Source of the DNA: Heliocidaris erythrogramma
Lineage: Eukaryota > Echinodermata > Echinoidea > Camarodonta > Echinometridae
NCBI GenBank assembly: GCA_025617745.1
Contig: CM046856.1
Coordinates: 38,934,888 to 38,998,887, forward strand
Length of the DNA: 64,000 bases
Reading direction: 5' to 3'
A program made the translations under genes and the position numbers. Each line of letters starts with the position of its first letter. Positions within the stretch are counted from its first letter, which is position 1. Under the pieces are notes generated by a model that saw only the letters and a program-made list of their open reading frames with translations, did not search any database and had not been told where the DNA came from. Of this stretch, positions 44,027 to 54,480 are shown piece by piece.

Positions 44027-46488
44027 ATCTTCTAAGCTCTCATAGTTCGACAAAATTCACCTTACACACTAACGGATATTTTTTGGCATCGGTCTACCCG
44101 AGTCCATACACCTTAACTCACCTGCTAACGGATCGTGAAATCAGATGGTTCCTTGCTACTGGGGTAACTTTCAGGCTTTCTTCTAAGAAAAATTCGCTTC
44201 ACCCTGCACTGTCGGCCGATACTGTGAAAGACGGTCGGTATACACTTTGAATGCATGCAAGTATCGCGCCGGAGCGAAAGTCGTATTCTGCGTCCAAAGC
44301 GATAATTATATTTTTGTCCGATATTTGGCAGTCTTACTCTATACATGTACATACATTTTCGAAAAAGCGCGCGCCCCAACTTGACCTGCCCTCCCGGGGT
44401 CAATGTAGCATGCACGGTGCAGGTTTGTGAATCCAGCTGCGCAGAGCCCGAATTCGCCTGGAGAAGGGAAGCATAAACAGTACCCCGTGGAAGTGCGTTT
44501 ACGATGAGCGTTTTAAAAGGCTCATTCTGCCTTCAGTTCAAAAGTAAAGCATAAACGCACCTACACTGAAAGCTTCAGTCTCTCTGTATCGTCGGTTGTT
44601 CTGCTGAGACTCCGTCTGGCTCCACTAGACCTCCATACATAGAGACTGAATGCTCACATATCGCGTAGTGTGTGGACGGTCGTATCATTAAATAGTCTCC
44701 GCCCATTGACCTCTTTGATAGACGTGAGCGACTGAGCGTACGCACGTTGTAACGTTAGACCATAGCGTTAGACGTATGCGCAGATAAAATTAATAGAATT
44801 GACCCCGGAACCGGAAGCGATTCTCGGGAAAGATCGCCATTTTGTTATTTCTCTGTGTGTTTGTTGTGTGTGTAGCATTGCATTCAGTGGCGTACAATGT
44901 ACATACGCGTTAACAGTGCAGTATAACGTAAAGGTAACCAGAACGTAGCGAACATGGTAGCGAACCGATCGTAGCCGGCTGCTCGGTAAGTTTACCAAAA
45001 AATCAAAAAAAGATCGTAAGAAATTTCCGAAAACTCGCCAGTGTTTGTGTGTATCCATGCCTCCTCTTGTCATGCAGATAAGGCATGACAATGGATATTT
45101 TTTGGTAAAAATACGTACGATCAAAAAGACATTCTAATTCTAAACGTTTTCCTAGGAGGATACGCTGTGGTGAAGGAGCTATCGGTCGCGGGAGTTATCA
45201 GAAAAGTGATATTTCAGGGCATTTTCCAGTCCTGCTAACCCGTGCGCAGTTAGATTGCTGGGTAAGAACGCCTGGCTTCGTGATGTAGAAGGCGTATAGC
45301 CATTTTTTTTTTTTTTTACATTCACGAAGCCAATCCTGGCTAACCACACACAACCTGACACACACAGTCTGACACTCAACAATATGATATGCTCCGCTGA
45401 GACTACGTCTGGCTTCGCGGAATTTGAGGAGAGCCTCGAAAGTCAAAAAATGTTATAAAACTCCTCCAAACAGACAGATTTTTTTGTCTACCATGTCTAG
45501 GCCTACTCTAGGCTTGCGCTTACTGCTGCGATCAGCAGTCCTTTGAAAGGTTGGGTGCCGCTTAAATCCAAGCTCGTATGTCAAAATTATACCGTGAAAT
45601 GACATAACTTCATTTGAGGATACTTTAGGTACATGCACTTACAATACTTTCCGAATGACTGTCGTCTTTCTTTTTGATAAGGATGATATAAAAAAGGCCT
45701 ATTAATTACCCTGCTCCTGTACTAAAAACTTTCGTAGGCCGGTGTATAGTTTGCAATACGCATGCACGTCAGTATATTTTTTTATGTACGTTCGAATTCT
45801 CGCTCGCGAGAGACGAGAGGGAGGATTTATACAATTGAGTGAAAAAAAGTGACATTTGATTGACTCTATACATTTCTGAGGAAGAGCTGATCTGCGGAAG
45901 GTCTGTTTAGGTAAGTGGCATCGCATATATATTTTAATTTCAAAAATATGTCCCTACCATACAACTATACATTGTCATTTGCCCATGTAAATTGTGAGAC
46001 CCACAGAATAGTAGTGGTTTCACTCAGGATGCTGCCACTTCGTGGCTAGACTTGCGCTTGCTGGCTTCATAATCTTGAATTCTAAAAAAAAGTGAAAGTC
46101 CTTACAATCGTTTGTGTAACTATGTAATGTAATTGATAAAGACCCTATATAGCACATCAGCAAGCAATGGTCATATTGACCATTAGGATCATATACATGT
46201 GTGTATACTGGGTATTGGGGATACAGATGTAATTTTGTTTGAAATGGAGGTTTTTGTGGGCAAACTGATACTTAAGTATTATTCTTTAGATTTGAAGTTA
46301 TCAGTTCGTTAAGATACAAAATGTAGAAAGTTATAAAAACTTACATTTACAGCCCTCTTTTTGGTACTTGTTACCCACACCTCCATACGGATGACGACTG
46401 CTCTCAATATGTTGCGCACTAGTGAGGCCGCTGTACATGGTTACGCACCGTAGATACGTACGCAGAATGTTACGCACACAAGCTATTC
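44027..46488. other. GC-richer unassigned region with splice-donor-like sites
   Basis: Richer in CG than its surroundings around 44250-45560. Good GTAAGT donor words on the plus strand occur at about 44985 (GCTCG/GTAAGT) and 45910 (TTTAG/GTAAGT), so first exons could lie here, but no conserved coding sequence was recognised. A 15-base T run is at 45304. Confidence 0.4.
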
Positions 46489-46624
46489 TACGAAGACCTG
46501 GAAGGGCCAAACTGACGACGTAAAAAAATTAAAAATATTACGTACGTACGTAATAATTATTACGTACGTACGTAATATTTTTTATTTTTTTACGTCGTCA
46601 GTTTGGCCCTTCCAGGTCTTCGTA
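46489..46624. repeat. 136-bp near-perfect palindrome
   Basis: The ends are TACGAAGACCTGGAAGGGCC and its exact complement; the two halves meet at 46556/46557 without a loop. The centre is built of ACGTACGTACG. Differences between halves are limited to one base or so in the A/T runs. Confidence 0.9.
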
Positions 46625-47809
46625 GGAGATCGACGAACCGATCGCGCCGGTACTACTACGAGCGCTGAGGGCTCCCTTCATCCTAATCGTGAAAAATACA
46701 AACTGGATGCTGACGGGACAGTCTCGATAGCAATTATCAACAAAAAGGACCCAAAATTTCAGGAAACCCTCTTCAAAGGTTACAAAACAACCTGGTAAGT
46801 TTTAATCATCTATTATTCAACATAAGTATTTGGATGTAAGTAAACTGCAATATATGAGATTCAATTTAAATATACCACGTATACCCTAGCCAAAAATGCA
46901 CAGTGATGCAGTTTAGGTATGGGATGTGTGTTGGCTGCGTTACTACACAGTCGGCAATGGCGTGTACCTATGAGTGCTATATAATATAGATACCGTATAT
47001 GTTTGGTTGAATACTTTAAAATTTGTAGTATAAATCAAATGAATGAAAATTGAATGAATGAATGAGTGAACAGTCATGACAGTGACACACTGACAGTGCA
47101 ACAGCAAGCGCGATGTCAGCGCAGGTATAGGTAGCACGTGCATTGCACCACGAACCCGACTGATAAGTGATAACTATGCCGACGGGTAGGGGCAACCGCG
47201 AGGGTAGCGTATGGAACCAGCAACGCACACTGACGCAGCGCTCTCCCAATCCCATTTCAATCATCTTTAAATGGCTCTACTCACCGCGGGATGTACTTTG
47301 TCGGACCTTTCCTTGTAAAGAAAAATACTCTGCGACTCACCCGGCCCTTGAATTCGCTTGGTATCTGTCGGCATAATCAATTTTCTCAGAAATAGTATTC
47401 CTTGATTGAAAATTCGAGCCAAGCCCAAGGCCCCATACGTAGGTTGTTGTTGTTGTTGTTGGAGCTTGATGGCGCTCGAGCTCTTCAATAATCTTCATAG
47501 ATTATCTGCGCCACTGACGATCCATATTACTTATTTGGCCTCAGCTTTATGATGTCCACTTTGTTGAGGTGGGTTCGCTTTTCCCGGCCAATTGTCTTCG
47601 GGTTTGAACTGGCTCACCTGCCTCTGCGAAGTGCAAAATTAGTTTCCCATCACCTTTAATTGTGCATTATTGTAATCAAACTTTCGTATAAAAAATAATG
47701 AGGATAATGACGAGTCGTATTCCTTTTTTATATTTTTTTTCGAATTATTGCACTACGGTACTGTATTTCTATATTATAAGGTACAATTATAATATACGCA
47801 TGCCCATGG
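46625..47809. other. Unassigned; possible exon at 46626-46797
   Basis: A plus-strand frame reads EKYKLDADGTVSIAIINKKD then PKFQETLFKGYKTTW and ends at a strong donor (CCTG/GTAAGT at about 46795). No family was recognised. A (GTT)6 run is at 47443-47460. Confidence 0.35.
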
Positions 47810-48160
47810 TGTCATATAATTAAAGAATCTTCTAGAAGGAAGTTATTTTTCCAGTTTTCTATATGATTTTATGAACATAGAAATTTCCAGAAGAGAGAGT
47901 AATATTCATATGTGAAAAGTGAATATAATGTGTAGCAGTGAAATAATCAGAATGCACATACAGTAGAGAGAACATTCTAGATCTTTACATTGTGTGTGAT
48001 GTACTATAGGATAATTGCAATGTATAATGTACATGTTGGAATGTGTTGATTACATGTATCCTGACCTTTACATGAACCTCTTAGAGTGTAACATTGCAAT
48101 GAGTCTATTTATAGAAAAGGAGAATCCCCTTCCTTTGTTTGTTACAACTAGAACTATATA
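47810..48160 (+). mobile_element. Solo LTR, left part
   Basis: It starts TGTCATATAATTAAAG directly after ATGG (47806-47809). The matching right end at 52023 is GGATCGTAACA followed by ATGG (52024-52027). With the inserted Penelope removed the unit is about 1.0 kb, begins TG and ends CA, with a 4-bp duplication as for Ty3/gypsy-type LTRs. No internal retroviral-type genes are present. Confidence 0.5.
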
Positions 48161-48175
48161 CTTCAGAAAAAAGGT

Positions 48176-50530
48176 TTGCGGTACAACCATGTGAGTTGGA
48201 ATAACTCCACGTTCCGGTCAGAATGCTCTGGCCGTCGTCAGGAGAATATTCAGCGTTCTCGACTTACTAACAACCTAACCTTTCTTAAGAGATGCAGAGA
48301 CACCGACATCATTCCCAAGGGACTACGTCTACGCAACCCGCTTAGAAGCCGCAAATCAGCCAACATCATCCACCAGGCAAGTATTTCTCTCCTAAAAGAC
48401 AGCATCTCCATCACCAGGCGCAAGCTCTCGGATTCCGACGCAGATTTTTCTAACGTTCACAATTTTCTCCACAGGTCTCTTAGCGAAACAGATTTTACGA
48501 AGGTCACCAGATGGTCTAACAACTCTTCCAACCACGCGTTTGAAGCAGCTAAACGGAAGCAGGTCAACAAATTCAACAAACTTCGGGACACTAATTCAAA
48601 CCTCTCTCCCTCCTCCCCTTCTCTTTCAGGTTCCAAGACTGTCGTCAACATCAGCACTCGGACTCTCACTAATCACGAAATTTCTCTCCTTTCTTTAGGT
48701 CTGAACTTTGCCATGGCACCGTCAAAGATTGACTCCGCTGAACTCGTCCAGAGCATTGAACCCTCACTCAGGGCAGTCGGCAAAGCACAGGGTGATGAAC
48801 TTCGCAGGGAAATTACTAACATTCTTTCCACAGCAAAACCCCCCAAACCTAATCTATCCAAACAGGAGACCACCGCCCTGCGTGCTCTTCGCACTGACCG
48901 CTCTATTCACATTCTTTCCGCAGATAAGGGCAACGCCACGGTCGTCATGGACCGCACGGACTACAACCATAAGATCTCTGATATTTTATCCACAGGTTCT
49001 TACACCGAGGTCAAGAGAGACCCGACACCCAACATCAAACGACGCGTCACTGACAAACTTCGTTCGCTCAATAAACTTGGCCTGTTCCCTCCACGAGTTT
49101 ATCGTTTTCTTCTTCCTTCCTCCAGCTCCTGCCCAGTGTTCTTTGGTCTACCAAAAATTCACAAACCAGACATTCCTCTCCGCCCGATTGTGTCCTCACG
49201 TGGTTCCCCCACCTACAATCTTGCTAAACATCTCGCACACATCCTTCAACCCCTCACCGGTCAGTCGCAACATCATGTCCGCAATTCTCATCACTTCACC
49301 ACAATCATCAATGACATCAAGCTCAACTCCACAGACATACTAGTTAGTTTTGATGTTGACTCTTTATTTACCAGCATCCCCATTCAAGAGGCTTGCGACA
49401 TCACCAGAACTAGATTACAACATGACACTGATCTCCAGGACAGAACCCCACTATCTCCCCAACAGATATATGACCTTCTTCTCCTATGTCTTACCTCCAC
49501 CAGCTTCCAGTGGCGGGATAAGTACTACAACCAATCAGAAGGTGCCCCCATGGGCTCGCCACTCTCCCCAGTTATAGCTAATCTCTTCATGGAACAATTC
49601 GAAACTACTATTCTCTCCACAGCACCGTATAAACCCACACTTTGTCTCCGTTACGTTGACGACACGTTTGTCATTTGGCCGCACGGTCCGGAAAAGTTGA
49701 ACAATTTCCAGGATTTTCTCAACAAACATCACCCCTCCATCAGCTTCTCGTCAGAAACAGAAAACAATAACTCTCTTCCTTTTCTTGATGTTTTGATCAC
49801 CCACAAGCCTGACGGTTCACTCTCCCATAGTGTTTACCGTAAACCTACCCACACTGACCGCTATCTAAACTTCCGATCTTTCCACCATCCGTCCGTCAAA
49901 CGTTCGGTCTCCAGTTCCCTGATCAGGAGAGCTCACAACGTCTGCGACTCAACCAGCCTTGACGACGAGTTAAAACACATCAAAGCAGCCTTAGTCAACA
50001 ATGGTTTCCCTCCTCAGGAAATACGCACATCTGTCAACAAACCCCATGCTCCCCCACCAACCAGACACATCTCGTCCTGCACTATTCCCTTCACAGGTCA
50101 TGTCTCTCACCGCATTCAACGAGTCCTGCAGAAGGCCAACATACGGGTTTTCTTCAGTTCTAAACACAAACTTCACAAGTCTCTCTACACACACAAAGAC
50201 ACAGCTTCTCCCGACAGCAAACCAGGAGTGTACCGCATACCATGTTCCTGTGGTCAGGTCTACATCGGAGAGACTGGGAGGGACATCAAATCTCGCATCA
50301 AGGAACACCGTGCCCATGGGAGACTTGGTCACTACGACCGATCTGCCATTATCAATCATTCTGTCACTCGTGATCACCAGATTAACTGGGAAGACACCAA
50401 ACTTGTAGCCCCCGCTTCCAACTGGTATACCAGGAGGGTCCGTGAAGCCATCGAGATTCACAAACATGACACAGTTACACAGGATAAGGGTTTACAGATC
50501 AGCGACATATGGTTTTCACTCTTCCAATAA
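48176..50530 (+). CDS. Penelope-like reverse transcriptase/GIY-YIG endonuclease
   Basis: One uninterrupted frame of about 784 codons. The N-terminal domain has FLKRCRDTDIIPKGLRL, typical of Penelope elements. Next come LSADKGNATVVMDRTDY, FFGLPKIHKPDIPLRPIVSS, SFDVDSLFTSIPI, EGAPMGSPLSPVIANLFME and the catalytic YVDD at about residues 493-496, then LPFLDVLITHKPDGSL. The C-terminal GIY-YIG nuclease has GVYRIPCSCGQVYIGETG at about residues 684-701, with the CxC pair of this family, and SRIKEHR. The frame opens inside the 5' inverted repeat and has no ATG before residue 180, although the conserved N-terminal domain lies upstream of that ATG. Translation may start at a non-AUG codon or in an upstream tandem copy. 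Confidence 0.9.
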   Translation: MRYNHVSWNNSTFRSECSGRRQENIQRSRLTNNLTFLKRCRDTDIIPKGLRLRNPLRSRKSANIIHQASISLLKDSISITRRKLSDSDADFSNVHNFLHRSLSETDFTKVTRWSNNSSNHAFEAAKRKQVNKFNKLRDTNSNLSPSSPSLSGSKTVVNISTRTLTNHEISLLSLGLNFAMAPSKIDSAELVQSIEPSLRAVGKAQGDELRREITNILSTAKPPKPNLSKQETTALRALRTDRSIHILSADKGNATVVMDRTDYNHKISDILSTGSYTEVKRDPTPNIKRRVTDKLRSLNKLGLFPPRVYRFLLPSSSSCPVFFGLPKIHKPDIPLRPIVSSRGSPTYNLAKHLAHILQPLTGQSQHHVRNSHHFTTIINDIKLNSTDILVSFDVDSLFTSIPIQEACDITRTRLQHDTDLQDRTPLSPQQIYDLLLLCLTSTSFQWRDKYYNQSEGAPMGSPLSPVIANLFMEQFETTILSTAPYKPTLCLRYVDDTFVIWPHGPEKLNNFQDFLNKHHPSISFSSETENNNSLPFLDVLITHKPDGSLSHSVYRKPTHTDRYLNFRSFHHPSVKRSVSSSLIRRAHNVCDSTSLDDELKHIKAALVNNGFPPQEIRTSVNKPHAPPPTRHISSCTIPFTGHVSHRIQRVLQKANIRVFFSSKHKLHKSLYTHKDTASPDSKPGVYRIPCSCGQVYIGETGRDIKSRIKEHRAHGRLGHYDRSAIINHSVTRDHQINWEDTKLVAPASNWYTRRVREAIEIHKHDTVTQDKGLQISDIWFSLFQ

Positions 50531-51221
50531 TAACTAGTGTTATAATTTTTTATGTATTTTAACCACAATTACTTCCCTCAACAGGATTTCATGTTTCTCT
50601 CCTCAACTTGTTCATTACCTTTGTGTTGTTGTTTCATTCATTATAATCATCATTAGGATACTCATTCTGATGTCATCATTTCACCCTTTTTTTTTTTTTT
50701 TTTTTTTTCCACATGTATGTTTTAAATTTAATGTCTTTCCTCAACAGGGTGACTTGTTTCTCTCCACAGATTATCTCCGACAGGATTTCATGTTTTTCTC
50801 TCCTCAATTTGTTCATTATCATTGTTTTTTTCTCTCCACAGCCTTTCACAACATTTATTATTAGTATACTCATTCTGTTGTCAATATTTCACCTTTTCCA
50901 TATGTATGTTTTAACCTTAATTTCTTTCCCCAACAGGATGTCATGTTTCTCTCCACAGATTACCTTGTTTCCAGCTTATCCAGACGGTTAATTGATTTCT
51001 TAGTCCTATTGTTCACTTGCTTTCATTGTTTTCTTTTCAACGCAGGATTCGTTTGATGTCACTTATCCTTTCAATGCAGGTACCTTGATGTTATTTATCC
51101 TTTCAATGTAGATACTTTGATGTTACTGTTACTATTTCTTTCTATGTTATTTGTTTGCATCCATTTTATTAAGTGAATTGCTGCTTCATATATAAATTCT
51201 GCTGATTTATTCGCTCTTCTC
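50531..51221 (+). other. 3' region of the Penelope element
   Basis: Non-coding and pyrimidine-rich, with a ~20-base T run at 50689-50708 and three diverged repeats containing CCTCAACAGG / GGATTTCATGTTTCTCTCC / TTGTTCATTA. Confidence 0.75.
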
Positions 51222-51355
51222 ATTCTCCTGACGACGGCCAGAGCATTCTGACCGGAACGTGGAGTTATTCCAACTCACATGGTTGTACCGCAAACCTTTT
51301 TTCTGAATTACAACTTCACCATGCAAACCTTCAAATCCTATATTAGAACTATATA

Positions 51356-52023
51356 GAACTTACAAGAGAGTTCCAAACTTTCATGAATATTGTAGTAGAA
51401 TGTAGAAAATTCTAATTAAGGGTTGAGATTGTATATAAGCTGGGAGCTTGCACAGGAATTTCAGAATTTATACCCTGAATACATCGTGGAGCATATATTG
51501 CATAAGTTCTCAGTTAACACCATCTGATATTGATATCAACCTGTGGAGATCATCTTGGACCTCATCTTGGACTTCATCTTGGACATCATCCTTGACATAG
51601 CTGACGTCGTGTTCGACATCATTATTGGCATCGTTATCGACATTGAGGTCGACATCGTCATTGACATTATCGTGTACATTGCCATCGACATTATCGACAT
51701 CGATGACTTCCTGAATTATTTTGGACATTCTTCGGCTGGATCTGGAATCTTCTTTTGCCAGTTGGACAACATACCGTTTGGATTCAATATTTGTGGATTA
51801 GCAGCCAGCTTACTCTACACTTCAGGAACATTCTGGACTAATAGGAATTTCCCAGCTGAGAAATTGTAAGTCTTTACCAGTTTAAGTACATGTAGTGTAT
51901 ATGTAACTAGAATCTGTAATTCTGTTATATCTGATGTTGGTAAAGATTTAAATTAAACCATAAATCATCTAAAGTTAATATCTTTTGTTGATTCTTATCT
52001 TTTGTGGATTTTGGATCGTAACA
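51356..52023 (+). mobile_element. Solo LTR, right part, with TATA box and GACATC array
   Basis: TGTATATAAGCTGGGAGC at about 51430 is a good TATA box. An array of 9-12-base units based on GACATCATT / GACATTATCG follows at 51550-51705, then a tail that ends GGATCGTAACA. The frame across the array (DIVIDIEVDIVIDI...) is a product of the repeat. Confidence 0.5.
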
Positions 52024-52389
52024 ATGGGCTATACGTATTTATACAAATATATATAATACAAAAAGGGGACAGTTTATTTATGTGCCCACTAGTAGTCTCA
52101 GCTCCTCGAATAACTGAGTAACTGGTGAACTAGAAGGGGTGCATGGACCTCTGTCTTTTGGCCTCTTATGTGCAACCCACAAGGGGTGCATGGGCCGCTG
52201 TCCTTGCCACCCACAACTAATCGCCAGCCGCGAAGGAGGCCTTCTCCAACCGTTGACCAATAAGATTTTTTTTACTGGCCCCAGTATCCGATTTACTGTA
52301 AGACTATATGTGGCGAAAACAGTTTTTCGGTTCAAAGTATATTTTTGTTTTCTTTAATATATGTCAATTATTACACTTCATCTCACAAT
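52024..52389. other. Unassigned spacer
   Basis: GGGGTGCATGGACC and GGGGTGCATGGGCC occur 50 bases apart near 52136 and 52185. Nothing else was recognised. Confidence 0.45.
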
Positions 52390-52818
52390 ATTGAGAAAAA
52401 AACAACAACAAATTACACCCCTTTTACTCTCTTTTGGGCAATCTAACTACAACCTTACTTTGAGGACAACATTCTCTCCAGACTATATTCCATATTGGAA
52501 ATGTAAGAATATGCTAATAAGAAGCAGTAAAATAGGTATTCAAATCTTTTTGTTGTGTTAATATAATTCAAGATGACTCTAAAATTCGCATCTCTTCCCA
52601 ATAATTTCACCAAATCCAAAGTGACTAATCTAAGTCTTCTTTGCATTGTTCTTCTTTCTCTTTCGTATTTCTTACATTGAAGAAAGAAACGTTCTGTTGT
52701 TTCTGAGACATTACAATATGTACAAAAACCATTTTCATGTTGGTTACATATATGTATAAATAGTAATTTAATTTGCATTTTCCTATAGTCTTAATTGATG
52801 GATTATAACTTCCTCATT
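52390..52818 (-). pseudogene. I-type LINE on minus strand: C-terminal zinc finger and 3' tail
   Basis: The minus strand reads NEEVIIHQLRL, changes frame, then YRKMQIKLLFIHICNQHENG and CTYCNVSETTERFFLQC, a C-x2-C...H/C knuckle that normally follows RNase H in this LINE group. A (TTG)n-like tail lies at about 52398-52410. It belongs with 53990-56700; the gap is a later insertion. Confidence 0.78.
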
Positions 52819-53989
52819 TCCACAGGGGTCAGTTTTAGGACCAACACTGTTTTTACTTTATATCAATGACTTACCGTCGGTTTCTAACTTTTTCAATTTC
52901 AGACTATTTGCAGACGATTCTAACTTGTTCCACACATTTCCAACAAATCAAAAGATTGATGCCAATGAAATAAATATCAATATAAAGAAAATACACGAAT
53001 GGTGCATTGCAAATAAGCTTACTATCAACTCTCTGAAGACAAAATTTATGTTAATTAGCAGCAGGAGGAGAAAAGTCACATTATCAGGTAGACTATATGA
53101 AATAGGTGGAGAAGTAATTGAAGAGGCTGATGAAGCAACTTTTGTAGGTATAACAATTGATAAACATTTGACTTGGCACAATCATATCCGAGCTATTAAT
53201 TCATGTATACGGAAAAGAGTTGGAATTTTATTCCGCCTGCGACATGTTGTACCCAAATATACATTGGTCTTATTATATAAGGCTTTTATAGAGCCACATC
53301 TAACCTATGGAATCGAGGTATGGGGGAGTACATACAAGAGTAGCTTAAATTGTATACTTTGCAGTCAGAAAATGGCAGTACGTGCCATCACATTTAGTCA
53401 CTGGCGAGCTCATATTCGCCCATTATATCGAGAATTAAAGATCCTCAATGTGTTTGATATGCACTATTTATGTGTAGGAACCTTCATGTATGACCTGGGT
53501 AATAACAACTTACCCCACTCTTTAATAGACTATTGTGATACAATACAGCACAATTATTTAACAAGACAAAAAACAGGTCGACAGGTACATTTACCAAAGG
53601 ACAATTTTCTCTTTCTTTTTTAGGAAGTGATTTATGGAATAGAATACCAACTGATATTAAATTGAAATCATCCAGAAGTAGTTTTAGGAAATCATTAAAA
53701 GAACATCTTTTAGGTAATGAAGTATAATGTTTTACTCTCTATTATATACATGTATATGTACATGTAACACCATGCTATCTATGTATGTGGTTGTAATTGT
53801 TATGTTTGTAATGGAAATAATATCTTCTACTATGTAAATTTTGTAGAGGGGCCAGGCTCGACTAGTACTTGTGCTATTTTCTGGTCCCATTTACCAGCTA
53901 TTATCATTTAATTTTAAATCCTGTAACAATATTTACTGTGTGACAAATCTTGTACACATGATGTTATTGTTGGTGAATAAATCAAATCA
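52819..53989 (+). mobile_element. 5'-truncated CR1/jockey-like LINE, nested
   Basis: It starts abruptly in the RT at PQGSVLGPTLFLLYINDLP and continues FRLFADDSNLF (catalytic F/YADD), FVGITIDKHLTWHNHI and YGIEVWGSTY. After a frameshift near 53620 comes DLWNRIPTDIKLKSSRSSFR and a stop at about 53727. The tail is (AAATC)n at 53970-53989. A 6-bp duplication TCATTT flanks it (52813-52818 and 53990-53995). Confidence 0.85.
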
Positions 53990-54480
53990 AATCATTTCTG
54001 TTAAGACCTTGGAAATTTACAGTTTCTGTAATGTCAGGCTGTATTTCAAATAAATGTCTACCATTTAATGAGGATTCCCATTGAACTTGCCAAGTGTCTT
54101 TGTAAACTGATGACATATAGTTTGTTAATTCCTCTTTTATATATGGAATTTCCAGATCAATATTTTCTTTTGACGCTCCTTTTTTGGCTAGATTATCCAC
54201 AATTTCATTACCTGCAATACCGCAATGGGATGGTATCCATTCAAAATTTACAGCTACATCTGACATTTGTAGTATTTGTATTTTATATAGTATATCACCT
54301 ATGAGATTATTTTGTATTTGATTGTTTTCTATGGCCTGAAGTGCTGACAATGAGTCTGTTAAAATTACGACTGACATCCCTCTGCAATCTTCAAGCCATT
54401 CCAGAGCCATTACTATAGCTGCTAATTCTGCTCTCATTATATTTATTGAGGTTAATCTAAAAAATCTTTTTATATCCAGT
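53990..54480 (-). pseudogene. I-type LINE: RNase H domain
   Basis: The minus strand reads MRAELAAIVMALEWLEDC, VVILTDSLSALQAIE and EWIPSHCGIAGNEIVDNLAK, the E, D and H/D boxes of a LINE RNase H. The first aspartate (YTDGSK) lies just upstream at about 54530 in another frame, so one frameshift separates them. Confidence 0.88.

Larger units (their letters stand above)
48161..51343 (+). mobile_element. Penelope-like retroelement, nearly complete
   Basis: A 3183-bp element with a 12-bp target duplication TAGAACTATATA (48149-48160, 51344-51355). Its first 86 bases (48162-48247) are repeated exactly and inverted at 51222-51307, followed by a 36-base tail ending TTCAAATCCTATAT. It contains one long intact frame and a 3' region of diverged repeats around CAGGATTTCATGTTTCTCTC (50583, 50783, 50935). 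The lack of decay suggests recent insertion. Confidence 0.9.

Noticed and set aside
44768..45124. 118-codon minus-strand frame as the missing first exon of EXOSC6
   Set aside because: It lacks the basic, proline-containing N-terminus expected of EXOSC6 and no suitable donor and phase fit was found.
48708..49343. 211-codon plus-strand frame inside the Penelope element
   Set aside because: It is the shadow of the reverse transcriptase frame; no recognisable motifs of its own.
51510..51869. Open frames rich in D/I/V on one strand and D/N/V on the other
   Set aside because: They come from a GACATCATT-type minisatellite within the LTR-like region.
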